A DNA stretch of 14,088 nt, taken from the NCBI GenBank assembly GCA_964518215.1, contig CAZFFP010000084.1, positions 1-14,088 of the forward strand, given 5' to 3'. The notes beneath the pieces were generated by a model. The model made no database searches. It saw only the letters and a list, made by a program, of their open reading frames with translations, and was not told the origin of the DNA. Position 1 is the first letter of the stretch; every line of letters begins with the position of its first letter. This stretch comes from CAYSGX01 sp964518215 (GTDB taxonomy: Bacteria > Bacteroidota > Bacteroidia > Chitinophagales > CAIOSU01). The position numbers and the translations under genes were made by a program. Below, one piece after another: positions 1 to 7,916 of the stretch.

Positions 1-259
1 TAAAATAAAGAAACAATTTTTAAGAAAACAGCAAAACGAGCAAAAAATATTGCTCATTTTTTTGCCAAAACATGGAACGTATTGGGTAATATCAAAAGCA
101 TAAAAAGATATACCGGTAGGATATTATGCAGCATGTAATTTTAAACGTCCATCAAATTTTTCAACTGATGAAAATATATGGTTCAGAACAATGTTAGTCA
201 ACTAATGAAAGTTTGTTAGCTGTTTCTGGCGAATTTATTTTCTGATGAATGAAAAAAAT
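1..259. other. Leading non-coding stretch, no supported gene
   Basis: No convincing coding region was found in the first 369 bases on either strand. One plus-strand frame is open from about 4 to 138 but is bounded by a TAA at position 1 and has no usable start codon, so it is not called. The stretch is AT-rich and ends at the terminator at 260-281. It may be a 3' intergenic region behind a gene that lies before the window. Confidence 0.5.
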
Positions 260-281
260 ACAACCTGTAGGTTGTTTTTTT
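260..281 (+). terminator. Rho-independent terminator upstream of the secretion operon
   Basis: A perfect 6-bp stem (ACAACC / GGTTGT) with a TGTA loop is followed by a run of seven T and preceded by a run of A, so it could act in both directions. It separates the region before the window from the operon that starts at 370. The same stem core recurs at 9408-9432. Confidence 0.75.
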
Positions 282-354
282 ATTCCCTTCAGCATTATCG
301 TTTTCATCGAAATTATTTTCTCTTTACAGTAGTAAGCATTTTATCAATTTTAAG

Positions 355-360
355 AAGGAG
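355..360 (+). promoter_or_regulatory. Strong ribosome binding site of the pseudopilin gene
   Basis: AAGGAG lies 9 nt before the ATG at 370. A canonical Shine-Dalgarno sequence is uncommon in Bacteroidota and stands out against the other genes here, most of which have none. It fixes the start of the first gene and suggests high translation, as expected for a major pseudopilin. I could not identify a convincing Bacteroidota-type promoter (TTTG...TAnnTTTG) between 282 and 354. Confidence 0.65.
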
Positions 361-369
361 AATAACGAT

Positions 370-780
370 ATGAACCGTGTATTAAATAAAAAACTTAAAG
401 CCTTTACCCTTCAGGAGCTGCTGGTGGTGCTCATCATTATTGGCATACTCACACTGTTGGTTTTACCCAACCTGCTGCCCCTCATTTCGAAAGCCAAAAG
501 CACCGAAGCACAGTTGCAGTTGAAGCATGTATTCACTTTGCAAAAAACATATTTCTATACCTACTCTAAATATTCAGACGATTTGGTAACCATAGGTTTT
601 GAACAGGAAAAACCCGTAACGATGGGTGGCAATGCCAACTATCTTATAGAAATAGTGCAGGCAAGCAACAGTTCGTTTCTCGCCCGTGCTACTGCCGTTA
701 CCGATTTCGATGGCGATGGCGAGTATAATGTGTGGGAAGTGGACCACGAAAATAATCTCAGAGAAGTAATACCCGATTGA
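370..780 (+). CDS. GspG/PilA-like major pseudopilin
   Basis: This is the subunit of a periplasmic pseudopilus that would act as the piston of a type II secretion-like machine. Residues 1-11 are a short basic leader, followed by the class III signal A-F-T-L-Q-E-L-L and a hydrophobic stretch to about residue 38. Cleavage is expected after Ala11, an accepted variant of the usual Gly, and Glu16 then becomes the conserved Glu5 of the mature protein. Near the C-terminus, residues 112-125 contain D-F-D-G-D-G-E-Y followed by W-E-V-D, an acidic loop of the calcium-binding kind that stabilises GspG-type pseudopilins. At 136 residues it has the usual GspG size and is too short for most adhesive pilins. 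It is first in the operon, and its stop codon overlaps the prepilin peptidase start. The subfamily (GspG versus generic pilin) is inferred from the context and the acidic loop. Confidence 0.88.
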   Translation: MNRVLNKKLKAFTLQELLVVLIIIGILTLLVLPNLLPLISKAKSTEAQLQLKHVFTLQKTYFYTYSKYSDDLVTIGFEQEKPVTMGGNANYLIEIVQASNSSFLARATAVTDFDGDGEYNVWEVDHENNLREVIPD

Positions 781-1304
781 TGCTTTGGATACTGTTGCTC
801 ATAATATTGATTTTGCTTTCGGGCATTGCCGTTCAGGATTTCAGAGAGCGGCAGATTTCAGCATGGCTGCTCCCTGCGTTGCTTCTTTGCGCTACCGCTT
901 TTGTCGCCATGCGAAACGACTGGAGCAGCATTATTGAAAATTTCACAGTCAACACATTGTTGATTGCCTTGCAGTTGTTTACACTCAACATATTTCTGTC
1001 TGTCAAATACCGGCAGAGGGTTTCGCTGCCCGACAGATTTTTAGGGTGGGGCGACATATTGTTGCTCCCGGTAGCAGGTATATTTTTTTCACCGGTGAAT
1101 ATGATATTCTTTTATCTGCTCAGTTTGGCAGTTGTGTGTGTGGTGTTCGCATTGAGCAATCTTATACAAAGTAACCAACAAACTACTGTGCCTCTTGCCG
1201 GAGGCATAGCCGTATTGCTTGCTGTGTTTTTATTAGCGAATGAAACGCTGTTGAAAATTGATAGTTACGATAATTATTTTTTAATCAATCAATTGTTGCC
1301 TTGA
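780..1304 (+). CDS. Prepilin peptidase (A24 aspartic protease), short form
   Basis: This inner-membrane aspartic protease would cleave the leader of the pseudopilin encoded just upstream. It is almost entirely hydrophobic, with several transmembrane segments. The two catalytic aspartates expected for family A24 are visible: Asp20 in Q-D-F-R-E-R and Asp92 in the G-W-G-D (GxGD) motif. The later V-P-L-A-G-G-I-A stretch matches the conserved region near the C-terminal helices. At 174 residues it is a minimal form without the N-terminal zinc-binding methylation domain of PilD/GspO, so N-methylation may be absent or done elsewhere. I chose the ATG at 780, which shares one base with the upstream stop (TGATG), over the TTG at 777; this layout suggests translational coupling. 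Confidence 0.85.
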   Translation: MLWILLLIILILLSGIAVQDFRERQISAWLLPALLLCATAFVAMRNDWSSIIENFTVNTLLIALQLFTLNIFLSVKYRQRVSLPDRFLGWGDILLLPVAGIFFSPVNMIFFYLLSLAVVCVVFALSNLIQSNQQTTVPLAGGIAVLLAVFLLANETLLKIDSYDNYFLINQLLP

Positions 1305-1321
1305 ATACCCTCTGAAAATCA

Positions 1322-2752
1322 ATGACAGAATATATAGAGTTGAAAACCGAATTGCTGCAACTGCTCACACCTGAGCAGGCATGGCACTATTTGATTATTC
1401 CGAAAGAGCAGCAGAACGGAACACTCCGGTTTTATATAGACGAATCATCAGTTCAGGAACATGTGTGTGATGAGTTGGAAATTATTTTCGACAAAAAAAT
1501 AGAGTTGCACGCCATGCCTGCAACAGTAATAAGAAAAACGCTCGGTAAATATTATCGCAGGCAGCATGTGTCTGAAAAAGCAGGCGAGGCGGTTAATTTG
1601 TCGGAAAGCGAAGAAGACTTTTTAATAAAACTCATCAGAGAAGCCAAAGAAACAGGCAGCAGCGATATTCACATAGAGCCTTATGAAGAGCGCAATCGAG
1701 TGCGTATGCGCATTGATGGTATGCTCATTGAACGATACCTCATTAGCAAAACCGATTACCCTGCTTTGGTGAACAAAATAAAAATCAAAGCCAATCTTGA
1801 TATTTCTGAAAAACGCCTGCCGCAAGACGGAAGAATTTATTTTGAAAACCGAAATGAAAAATTCGACATAAGAGTATCGGTATTGCCTACACTTTATGGC
1901 GAAAAAATAGTGATGCGTCTGCTGCGCAACGATGCTACAGCTATAGACATCAATACAATAGGGTTTGAGAAAAACGATTTGGAAAATTATATAGAAGGAG
2001 TGCGCAAACCACACGGAATAGTATTGATTAGCGGACCTACCGGCTCGGGAAAAACAACAACATTATATGCCACGCTGAAACTGTTGAATAAAGAAACGAG
2101 AAATATTCTTACGGTGGAAGACCCGGTAGAATACACGCTCGAAGGCATCAATCAGGTGCAGGTGAAAGACAGCATCGGGTTTTCATTTGCCCGTGCCCTT
2201 CGAACATTTTTGAGGCAAGACCCCGATGTGATTATGGTAGGAGAAATAAGAGATGCCGAAACCGCAGCAATTGCCATACGTGCTGCGCTCACCGGGCATT
2301 TGGTGCTATCCACCATTCATACCAATTCGGCTTGGGGAAGCGTATCGCGTCTGCTCGATATGGGCATACCGCCTTTTTTGCTTGCCAGCACTTTAAATAC
2401 TACTGCCGCACAGCGATTGCTCCGGCTCTTGTGTCCGCATTGCAAAAACGAAGAAGCATTCAGTAATGATTTGTTGCCGAGAGGTTTTCAATCCGACACA
2501 ACCATCGCGAAACATTACCAGGCTGTGGGTTGCGAAGAATGTCATTTCACCGGATACAAAGGGCGAAAAGCCATATTTGAAGTGATTCCGGTGAGCTATG
2601 AACTGACACAAAAAATTAAAACAGGAGAAATAGAAGTGGAACAACATCTGAAAGAGAATAAAATCAAGACACTGAAACAAAATGCTTTCGAATTGTTGGC
2701 TGATGGGCTGACTGCACTGGAAGAAATCTATCCCATATTATCAAATCAATGA
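1322..2752 (+). CDS. gspE: GspE/PilB-type secretion ATPase
   Basis: This cytoplasmic hexameric ATPase would power pseudopilus assembly. The N-terminal part (about 1-95) resembles a GspE N1 domain, followed by the linker N-domain with the S-S-D-I-H-I-E-P motif. The C-terminal domain has a Walker A motif G-P-T-G-S-G-K-T at 238-245, an Asp box (T-V-E-D-P-V-E-Y), a Walker B region (D-P-D-V-I-M-V-G-E-I-R-D) and a His box (T-G-H-L-V-L-S-T-I-H-T-N). A tetracysteine zinc site is complete: Cys371, Cys374, Cys404 and Cys407. The length of 476 residues is normal for GspE/PilB assembly ATPases, and the tetracysteine site argues against the PilT retraction class. It follows the peptidase by 17 nt and overlaps the secretin by 4 nt (ATGA). 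All catalytic motifs look intact. Confidence 0.95.
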   Translation: MTEYIELKTELLQLLTPEQAWHYLIIPKEQQNGTLRFYIDESSVQEHVCDELEIIFDKKIELHAMPATVIRKTLGKYYRRQHVSEKAGEAVNLSESEEDFLIKLIREAKETGSSDIHIEPYEERNRVRMRIDGMLIERYLISKTDYPALVNKIKIKANLDISEKRLPQDGRIYFENRNEKFDIRVSVLPTLYGEKIVMRLLRNDATAIDINTIGFEKNDLENYIEGVRKPHGIVLISGPTGSGKTTTLYATLKLLNKETRNILTVEDPVEYTLEGINQVQVKDSIGFSFARALRTFLRQDPDVIMVGEIRDAETAAIAIRAALTGHLVLSTIHTNSAWGSVSRLLDMGIPPFLLASTLNTTAAQRLLRLLCPHCKNEEAFSNDLLPRGFQSDTTIAKHYQAVGCEECHFTGYKGRKAIFEVIPVSYELTQKIKTGEIEVEQHLKENKIKTLKQNAFELLADGLTALEEIYPILSNQ

Positions 2753-4698
2753 AAAGTATGCCCGAAATATTCAAAGAAATGAAAGGCAGCATAACAGGCG
2801 TGTTATTGCTGCTGTGTGTTGTGTTGCAGGCAGAAACGCTTTTCGCGCAGGAAGACGCGCGTATTGCCGAAATTAAAAACAGACTTTTTTTGCTTGCCGA
2901 CAGTAATGATGTGGGTGGTTTGAGAGAAAAAATTTCAGCATCGGTTTCCAATGTTGGCTTAGGCGATTTTGTCATAGGCATTGCCATATCCAACAATCTC
3001 AACATCAGTGTTGACCCTTCGGTGAATATTACCATCACGGTAAATTTTGTGGAAGAATCGGTAATCAATATCCTGACCTTTCTTTGCAAACAATATACGC
3101 TCGAAATAAATTTTACAGGCAGCATCATGTATTTGAAAAAGTATATTCCGCCTGCTCCGACACCTCAGGCTAAAGAGCCGCTCAATATTAAATACGATGG
3201 CGTTACCAACCGACTCACTTTAGATTTGAAAAGCGATACGTTGCAGCAGGTAGTGAAACGAATTGTGGAATTATCTGACAAGAACATTATTCTTTCACCT
3301 GCTATCAACAACAAAATTGTTACTGCTTATATCAAAGACCTGCCTTTCGAAAAAGCGCTGGAACAATTGGCGTATGCCAACGACATGGAGAAAGAAGTAG
3401 CAGACAGCAATGTATTCATACTTACCAAAGCTTCAGACAAGAGAACTGTTGAAAGCAAAGACAAGAAAACAAATGCTAAAGGCATACCCGAAACGGGCGC
3501 TGATTTTTCCTTACAGATAAATACCAACGATGCCGGAGATAAAACCATATCGCTTACTGCTATCAATACCCCTACTGCCGCATTGATTAAATTATTGTGT
3601 CAGGAGTTGGAATTGAATTATTTTGTTTTTTCAGAGCCGCCCGGCAATGCCACCGTAAAAGTGCAAAATCTCACTTTCGACAGTCTGCTCAATTATATTT
3701 TCAAAGCCACCGAATACAACCATAAAAAAGAAGGCGGTATTTATTTGTTTGGTGCGCGCACACAGGAAGGATTTACCAGTTCTAAATTTATTCAATTGCA
3801 GTATCGCTCTGTAAACACGGTAATGGAAAATATTCCTTCAGATTTAAAGAAAGGTGTTGAGGTGAAAACTTTTGTGGAACTCAACAGCCTCATTTTGAAT
3901 GGTCCCGCAATTAAAATTCTCGAAATAGAAAAATTCATCAGAGACATAGATAAAGTAGTGCCGGTGATAATGATAGAAGTGATAATTGTAGATGTAAATT
4001 CGAGCCGCACCACCAAAGCTGGGTTGAGTATGGGACTTTCTGAGACTCCCGTAGAAACCGGAGGAACAATTCTGCCCGGTCTTGACATGACACTTGGTTC
4101 AAGTTCCATCAACAAACTACTCGACCTGTTTGCGGGAACAGGCTTAGCCAACATCGGCAAAGTAACTCCCAACTTTTATGTCAACATTAAAGCATTGGAA
4201 GAACAGGGCTATCTGAATGTGCGCTCTACCCCTCGGCTTTCTACACTCAATGGTCATGAAGCTACGCTTAGCATAGGCAGAACCGATTACTATGTAGAGC
4301 AAACCAATAATATCATCGGCACACAAAATCCTCAGACAGTAGTAACAACCATTTTCAAACCTATCAAGGCAGATTTCTCTTTGAAAATAAATCCTATTGT
4401 TTCGGGCGAAGACCATATAACATTGGATATAACCGTCAGTCAGTCGGTATTTACTTCAAGAATATCGCCTAATGCGCCTCCCGGCTCATCTAACAGAGAG
4501 TTTAAATCAATGATAAGAGTGAAAAGCGATGAAATGGTGATGTTGGGCGGATTGGAAGAGTCTGAAAATGGCAATTCAGGAACAGGGCTTCCTTTATTAA
4601 GCAGAATTCCGGTGCTCCGTTGGTTTTTTGGAAACAGGGAAAAAACAAGAAGGAAAACCAAGTTGAACATTTTTATTAAACCCGTTATCATTTATTAA
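2749..4698 (+). CDS. gspD: GspD/PilQ-family outer-membrane secretin with three STN-like modules
   Basis: This forms the outer-membrane channel of the secretion machine. A signal peptide (about 1-34, ending F-A-Q-E) is followed by three modules of similar layout at roughly 66-131, 153-227 and 265-337. Each ends in a beta strand followed by a basic or small residue (Y-L-K-K, F-I-L-T-K, Y-L-F-G-A-R), which fits secretin/TonB short N-terminal (STN, N0-like) domains. Residues 340-400 look like an N1/N3-type ring domain, and the secretin core runs from about 403 to the end. It contains V-R-S-T-P-R-L near 491, M-V-M-L-G-G-L at 596-602 and the terminal G-L-P-L-L-S-R-I-P-V-L block. No separate pilotin-binding S-domain is evident: the protein stops right after the last core strand. 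Its ATG overlaps the ATPase stop. Type II versus pilus use cannot be settled from this gene alone. Confidence 0.93.
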   Translation: MKSMPEIFKEMKGSITGVLLLLCVVLQAETLFAQEDARIAEIKNRLFLLADSNDVGGLREKISASVSNVGLGDFVIGIAISNNLNISVDPSVNITITVNFVEESVINILTFLCKQYTLEINFTGSIMYLKKYIPPAPTPQAKEPLNIKYDGVTNRLTLDLKSDTLQQVVKRIVELSDKNIILSPAINNKIVTAYIKDLPFEKALEQLAYANDMEKEVADSNVFILTKASDKRTVESKDKKTNAKGIPETGADFSLQINTNDAGDKTISLTAINTPTAALIKLLCQELELNYFVFSEPPGNATVKVQNLTFDSLLNYIFKATEYNHKKEGGIYLFGARTQEGFTSSKFIQLQYRSVNTVMENIPSDLKKGVEVKTFVELNSLILNGPAIKILEIEKFIRDIDKVVPVIMIEVIIVDVNSSRTTKAGLSMGLSETPVETGGTILPGLDMTLGSSSINKLLDLFAGTGLANIGKVTPNFYVNIKALEEQGYLNVRSTPRLSTLNGHEATLSIGRTDYYVEQTNNIIGTQNPQTVVTTIFKPIKADFSLKINPIVSGEDHITLDITVSQSVFTSRISPNAPPGSSNREFKSMIRVKSDEMVMLGGLEESENGNSGTGLPLLSRIPVLRWFFGNREKTRRKTKLNIFIKPVIIY

Positions 4699-4715
4699 TT
4701 GAAACTGTCATTACA

Positions 4716-5927
4716 ATGAATCTGTTGCAGCGTTTTAAAATACCCAATGAAGTTTGCTCTATACATATAGAACTGACAGACGAGGGTATGTCAACTGCCT
4801 ATCTGGTGCAGTTGAAGCAGCAGAAAAACAAAATTCAGATTGCAGAAAAACACACCATTGTTTTTAAACCCGAAAAACTAAAAGAGGTATTGAGCGATAA
4901 AGCTCCGATTGTAATAGCACTCACAGGTAAAGGCATTTTACATAAAAGGCTTAAATATTCTGAAGGAGATGATGATAAATATTTGCTGAACCAGTTGCTC
5001 ACCGGAGCCGACATCCATGAGTTTTATCTGCAAAAAACTATTTCTGAAAATCAGTGGTGTTTTGTTTCTGCTGTCAGAAAACAATTGATTGAAAAAATTT
5101 GCACCGCTTTTCAAGAGCACGAAAAACAAATAATCGGTTTTGTATTCGGAAGTTTTTCTGCGCTGAATCTTTTACCCTTTCTTCCTGATAATACCGACTT
5201 GATTCAAGCAGGCAAGTATGAACTTCATATAACCAACGGGCAACTCACCGACCACGTAAAAGCGACTGATGTTTCAGTGGAGCCGGTAACCATTTCAGAG
5301 GAAAAAATTGAAGGTGAATACCTGTTGCCTTTTGCTGCCGGGTTATCTGTATATGTGGGTTCGCCCAGCGAAGTCAATATGGATTTTTTAACCGTGCATG
5401 AGGAAGAGCTTTATCACAAAAACATTTTCAACCTGCTGCTTAAAGGTAGTTTGGCAGCGCTGTTTTTGGTATTGATGGTGAATTTTCTATTGTTCAATCA
5501 ATTTTATAAAGAAAATGGAAATTTAAAATCAGCGCTCTCAGGAAGCAAAGAAAATTTAGACAAGCTGAAATCTTTACAGGAAGACGTGAGCCAAAAAGAA
5601 ATGTTTTTGAAACGGGCAGGGTGGCTCGAAGCATCCAAAACTTCGTTTTATGCCGACCGTATTGCAGCTACACTTCCCAAAGAATTGCATTTGAAAGAGC
5701 TTTATGTATATCCTGCCGATAAAGAGAAAAACCGATTAGAGCAAAATCAGGTAGCATTTCTGCACGAGCAGATTGTAATTAAAGGAGTAACGAATAAAAA
5801 CACTGTAATCAACAACTGGATTGACGAACTGAAGCAACAACAGTGGCTGCGCTCAGTGAAAATTGTAAACTATCAATACGACAATCAAAATCTTGAAGGT
5901 GGATTTGAAGTAATGATTTTATTGTAA
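4716..5927 (+). CDS. PilM-PilN fusion / GspL-like assembly-platform protein
   Basis: This bitopic inner-membrane protein probably links the ATPase to the periplasmic part of the machine. The first 235 residues form a soluble domain with the topology expected of a PilM/GspL cytoplasmic actin-like fold (alternating short strands, a small helix-rich insert, then G-F-V-F-G-S-F-S-A-L-N). A single transmembrane segment lies at about 240-260, followed by a coiled-coil stretch (about 262-290) and a ferredoxin-like periplasmic domain at the C-terminus, as in PilN. Sequence identity to named families is low, so the assignment rests on architecture and on position between the secretin and the PilO-like gene. 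The ATG at 4716 lies 17 nt after the secretin stop, without a clear ribosome binding site. Confidence 0.72.
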   Translation: MNLLQRFKIPNEVCSIHIELTDEGMSTAYLVQLKQQKNKIQIAEKHTIVFKPEKLKEVLSDKAPIVIALTGKGILHKRLKYSEGDDDKYLLNQLLTGADIHEFYLQKTISENQWCFVSAVRKQLIEKICTAFQEHEKQIIGFVFGSFSALNLLPFLPDNTDLIQAGKYELHITNGQLTDHVKATDVSVEPVTISEEKIEGEYLLPFAAGLSVYVGSPSEVNMDFLTVHEEELYHKNIFNLLLKGSLAALFLVLMVNFLLFNQFYKENGNLKSALSGSKENLDKLKSLQEDVSQKEMFLKRAGWLEASKTSFYADRIAATLPKELHLKELYVYPADKEKNRLEQNQVAFLHEQIVIKGVTNKNTVINNWIDELKQQQWLRSVKIVNYQYDNQNLEGGFEVMILL

Positions 5928-5935
5928 AGAAAACG

Positions 5936-6472
5936 ATGATGAAGTTTTTCAATAATCTTCCATATAAAACCAAAAACAAAATACTGCTGGCTTCGCTGTT
6001 GGTATTGGCAGTGCTTGCATATACTCAAGCAATACAAAAATCAATTTCATTGTATTTTGAAAACCAAGAACTGAAACAACAGTTACAACAATCGGGTAAT
6101 GCTCCCGAAAATATTTTGTTGCTCGAAACAAAACTGGCTTCGCTCAACGGTAGGTTAGGCATGAGCGACAGTGTAACACAAAACCGCGAGTATGTATTGC
6201 AAAAGGTTACAGAATTTTGTCAAAAGAATGCGCTCACTTTGGTTGATTTCCCGCAGTCTGTTTTTATCGAATCGAATGAGTATCTCATAGAAACCAAAGC
6301 TATTGAAGTGAGAGGAGGTTTTATCAATTTGGTGAAACTTGTTTATTCCATCGAAACCGAATACAGTTTGGGCAGAATTGCCTCTTTACGGTTTTTTATG
6401 AAGAAAGACAATGTAACCAAACGGCAGCTGCTTTCATGCAATATTGTTTTACAGAATATAAAACCTAACTGA
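5936..6472 (+). CDS. PilO/GspM-like inner-membrane platform protein
   Basis: This small bitopic protein is the likely partner of the upstream GspL/PilN-like protein. A short basic cytoplasmic tail precedes one transmembrane segment at about 15-33. A short coiled coil (about 38-55, rich in E, L, K, Q) follows, and then a mixed alpha/beta domain of about 110 residues with the size and order of a PilO/GspM periplasmic ferredoxin-like domain. It starts 8 nt after the previous gene. Two ATG codons occur in a row (5936 and 5939); either may be used. The family call is by architecture and gene order, since these proteins diverge too fast for motif evidence. Confidence 0.65.
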   Translation: MMKFFNNLPYKTKNKILLASLLVLAVLAYTQAIQKSISLYFENQELKQQLQQSGNAPENILLLETKLASLNGRLGMSDSVTQNREYVLQKVTEFCQKNALTLVDFPQSVFIESNEYLIETKAIEVRGGFINLVKLVYSIETEYSLGRIASLRFFMKKDNVTKRQLLSCNIVLQNIKPN

Positions 6473-6473
6473 G

Positions 6474-7409
6474 ATGAAGTATATAGTCATACCGGTAGCC
6501 ATAATATTTTCCATGAGCTTGGTGTCGTGCGAAAAAATTTTTGAAGAGAATATAGAAAAGAAAACCATCGTAATACTTGCACCGGCAGATAGCGCCATAG
6601 TCGAAGGGCAAACGGTAACCTTTTGGTGGGAAGCTATTGAAGGCGCTGCCGGATATGAGTTGCAGGTGGTGGCTCCCGCCTTTCAATCGGCAAGCAATCT
6701 TTGGTTAGACACGATTGTTGAAGAAAACAAATTCACTTTTTTATTCTCTCCCGGAAATTATGAATGGCGGATTCGGGGCATCAATAGCGCCTATCAAACA
6801 GCATTCAGCTATGCGGTTTTCACGGTGGACAGCAGCGCTGATTTAAGTGGGCAAACCCTGTTATTAATAAGTCCGAATGATAACCTTATTACCAACCAAA
6901 CGCGAATTTTGTTTAAGTGGAGCATGTTATCGGTAGCTGACGATTATCGGTTTGAACTCGCGCAGCCCGATTTTTCCGGTAGCATTGTTCTCGACATCAA
7001 TCTTACTTCTGACACGTTTTCTTATACTTTAGATGAAGGGCAATATCAATGGAGAGTGAGGGCACAAAACAATACCAGCAACACGCAGTATGCCACACGA
7101 ACCATAACCATAGATACTACCGCGCCATTGCCGCCCACCCTGACAGCGCCCGCAAACGATGAATTTATCGTGAACGATTCGGTGCAACTTTCCTGGAGCC
7201 GCAACAGTGTAGATGTAGTGTTCGACAGCGTGTTTATTTATCAGGATTCATTGGCAATTAATGTTTTCAAAACCGACCGCACCACTGTCAGTTCTTACCT
7301 GTTTACCACCGGTGCGTTGAGTAGCAGTTATTATTGGCGGGTAAAATCTATAGATGCAGCCGGAAATGCAGGTTCGTTCAGTTCACTCAGAAAATTCATA
7401 TTGCAGTAG
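6474..7409 (+). CDS. Lipoprotein with three FN3/Ig-like modules
   Basis: This lipoprotein has an N-terminal signal ending in the lipobox L-V-S-C (lipidated Cys19), so it would be anchored in a membrane, probably the outer one. The residues just after the cysteine are rich in acidic side chains, which in some Bacteroidota favours surface display; this is only suggestive. Three modules of about 85-95 residues follow (roughly 32-122, 129-214 and 217-311). Each opens with a proline-containing strand (A-P-A-D, S-P-N-D, A-P-A-N-D), then a strand containing W or S-W, and ends with Y-x-W-R-(V/I)-R or Y-Y-W-R-V-K. This pattern is typical of fibronectin III-like domains. It starts 1 nt after the PilO-like stop and is followed 2 nt later by the PilP-like gene, so it belongs to the machine operon. 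A structural, pilotin-like or substrate-binding role is possible; none is shown. Confidence 0.75.
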   Translation: MKYIVIPVAIIFSMSLVSCEKIFEENIEKKTIVILAPADSAIVEGQTVTFWWEAIEGAAGYELQVVAPAFQSASNLWLDTIVEENKFTFLFSPGNYEWRIRGINSAYQTAFSYAVFTVDSSADLSGQTLLLISPNDNLITNQTRILFKWSMLSVADDYRFELAQPDFSGSIVLDINLTSDTFSYTLDEGQYQWRVRAQNNTSNTQYATRTITIDTTAPLPPTLTAPANDEFIVNDSVQLSWSRNSVDVVFDSVFIYQDSLAINVFKTDRTTVSSYLFTTGALSSSYYWRVKSIDAAGNAGSFSSLRKFILQ

Positions 7410-7411
7410 TC

Positions 7412-7906
7412 ATGAAAAATAAAAAGAGCATATACTTTTTATTACCTGCTGTGCTTGCAGTATGGGGCTATGTGGTTTACCAGATTTTCGATTTCACCAC
7501 AGATAATAAACCGGTGGTTTCCAATTATAATGTATCAGACGGCTCCAACAATATTGCTGAAAAAACTCATAACGATACATTTACTTTGCTGCTCCACTAC
7601 CGCGACCCATTTTCAGATAAATCCTATGCTCCAAAAAATTATTCTGCTGAAAAGCCGAAAAAAAATATGGCACCGAAACCTCAGCAGAAAACCGAAATAC
7701 CTCCTTTGAAATGGCCCGCAGTTCAATACAACGGAAAAATTTATTCCAACAAATCAGATAAACAGTTGTGTATCATAAAAATTAATGGAGCCGACCATAT
7801 AGTGTCGAAAGGGGAGCAAACACAAGATATTTTGGTATTAGATGTTTACAACGATTCTGTTTTGCTTTCTTTCAAGGGCAACCAAAAAACTTTTGTTAAA
7901 AACTGA
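7412..7906 (+). CDS. GspC/PilP-like inner-membrane to secretin linker
   Basis: This bitopic protein would connect the inner-membrane platform to the secretin. A transmembrane segment spans about 6-26. It is followed by a disordered periplasmic stretch with an R-D-P-F motif (64-67), which recurs in PilP/GspC-type proteins, and a Lys/Pro-rich linker (about 75-98). A compact beta-rich domain of about 60 residues (100-162) has the size and strand pattern of the GspC homology region / PilP fold. The start is the ATG at 7412, 2 nt after the lipoprotein stop. An in-frame ATG at 7334 lies within the lipoprotein gene and would put a charged leader before the membrane segment, so it was not used. At 164 residues it lacks a C-terminal PDZ or coiled-coil domain, like PilP and short GspC forms. 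Confidence 0.68.
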   Translation: MKNKKSIYFLLPAVLAVWGYVVYQIFDFTTDNKPVVSNYNVSDGSNNIAEKTHNDTFTLLLHYRDPFSDKSYAPKNYSAEKPKKNMAPKPQQKTEIPPLKWPAVQYNGKIYSNKSDKQLCIIKINGADHIVSKGEQTQDILVLDVYNDSVLLSFKGNQKTFVKN

Positions 7907-7916
7907 AACCGATAGT

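Noticed and set aside
4..138. Open plus-strand frame with basic, protein-like translation near the window start
   Set aside because: It begins after a TAA at position 1, has no start codon until its last codon and is too short to be identified; it may be chance in AT-rich sequence.
2664..3128. Minus-strand open frame across the ATPase/secretin junction
   Set aside because: It is antisense to two intact, motif-rich genes that overlap by 4 nt, and its translation has no family features.
4144..4416. Minus-strand frame inside the secretin core
   Set aside because: It is antisense to the most conserved part of the secretin and has no start signal or family match.
7334..7411. Longer N-terminus for the GspC/PilP-like protein
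   Set aside because: It would overlap the lipoprotein gene by 76 nt and put a basic, Cys-containing leader before the membrane segment; the ATG at 7412 fits the operon spacing.
7842..7916. Longer N-terminus for the MORN-repeat protein
   Set aside because: It overlaps the PilP-like gene, and only the ATG at 7917 gives a clean signal peptide.
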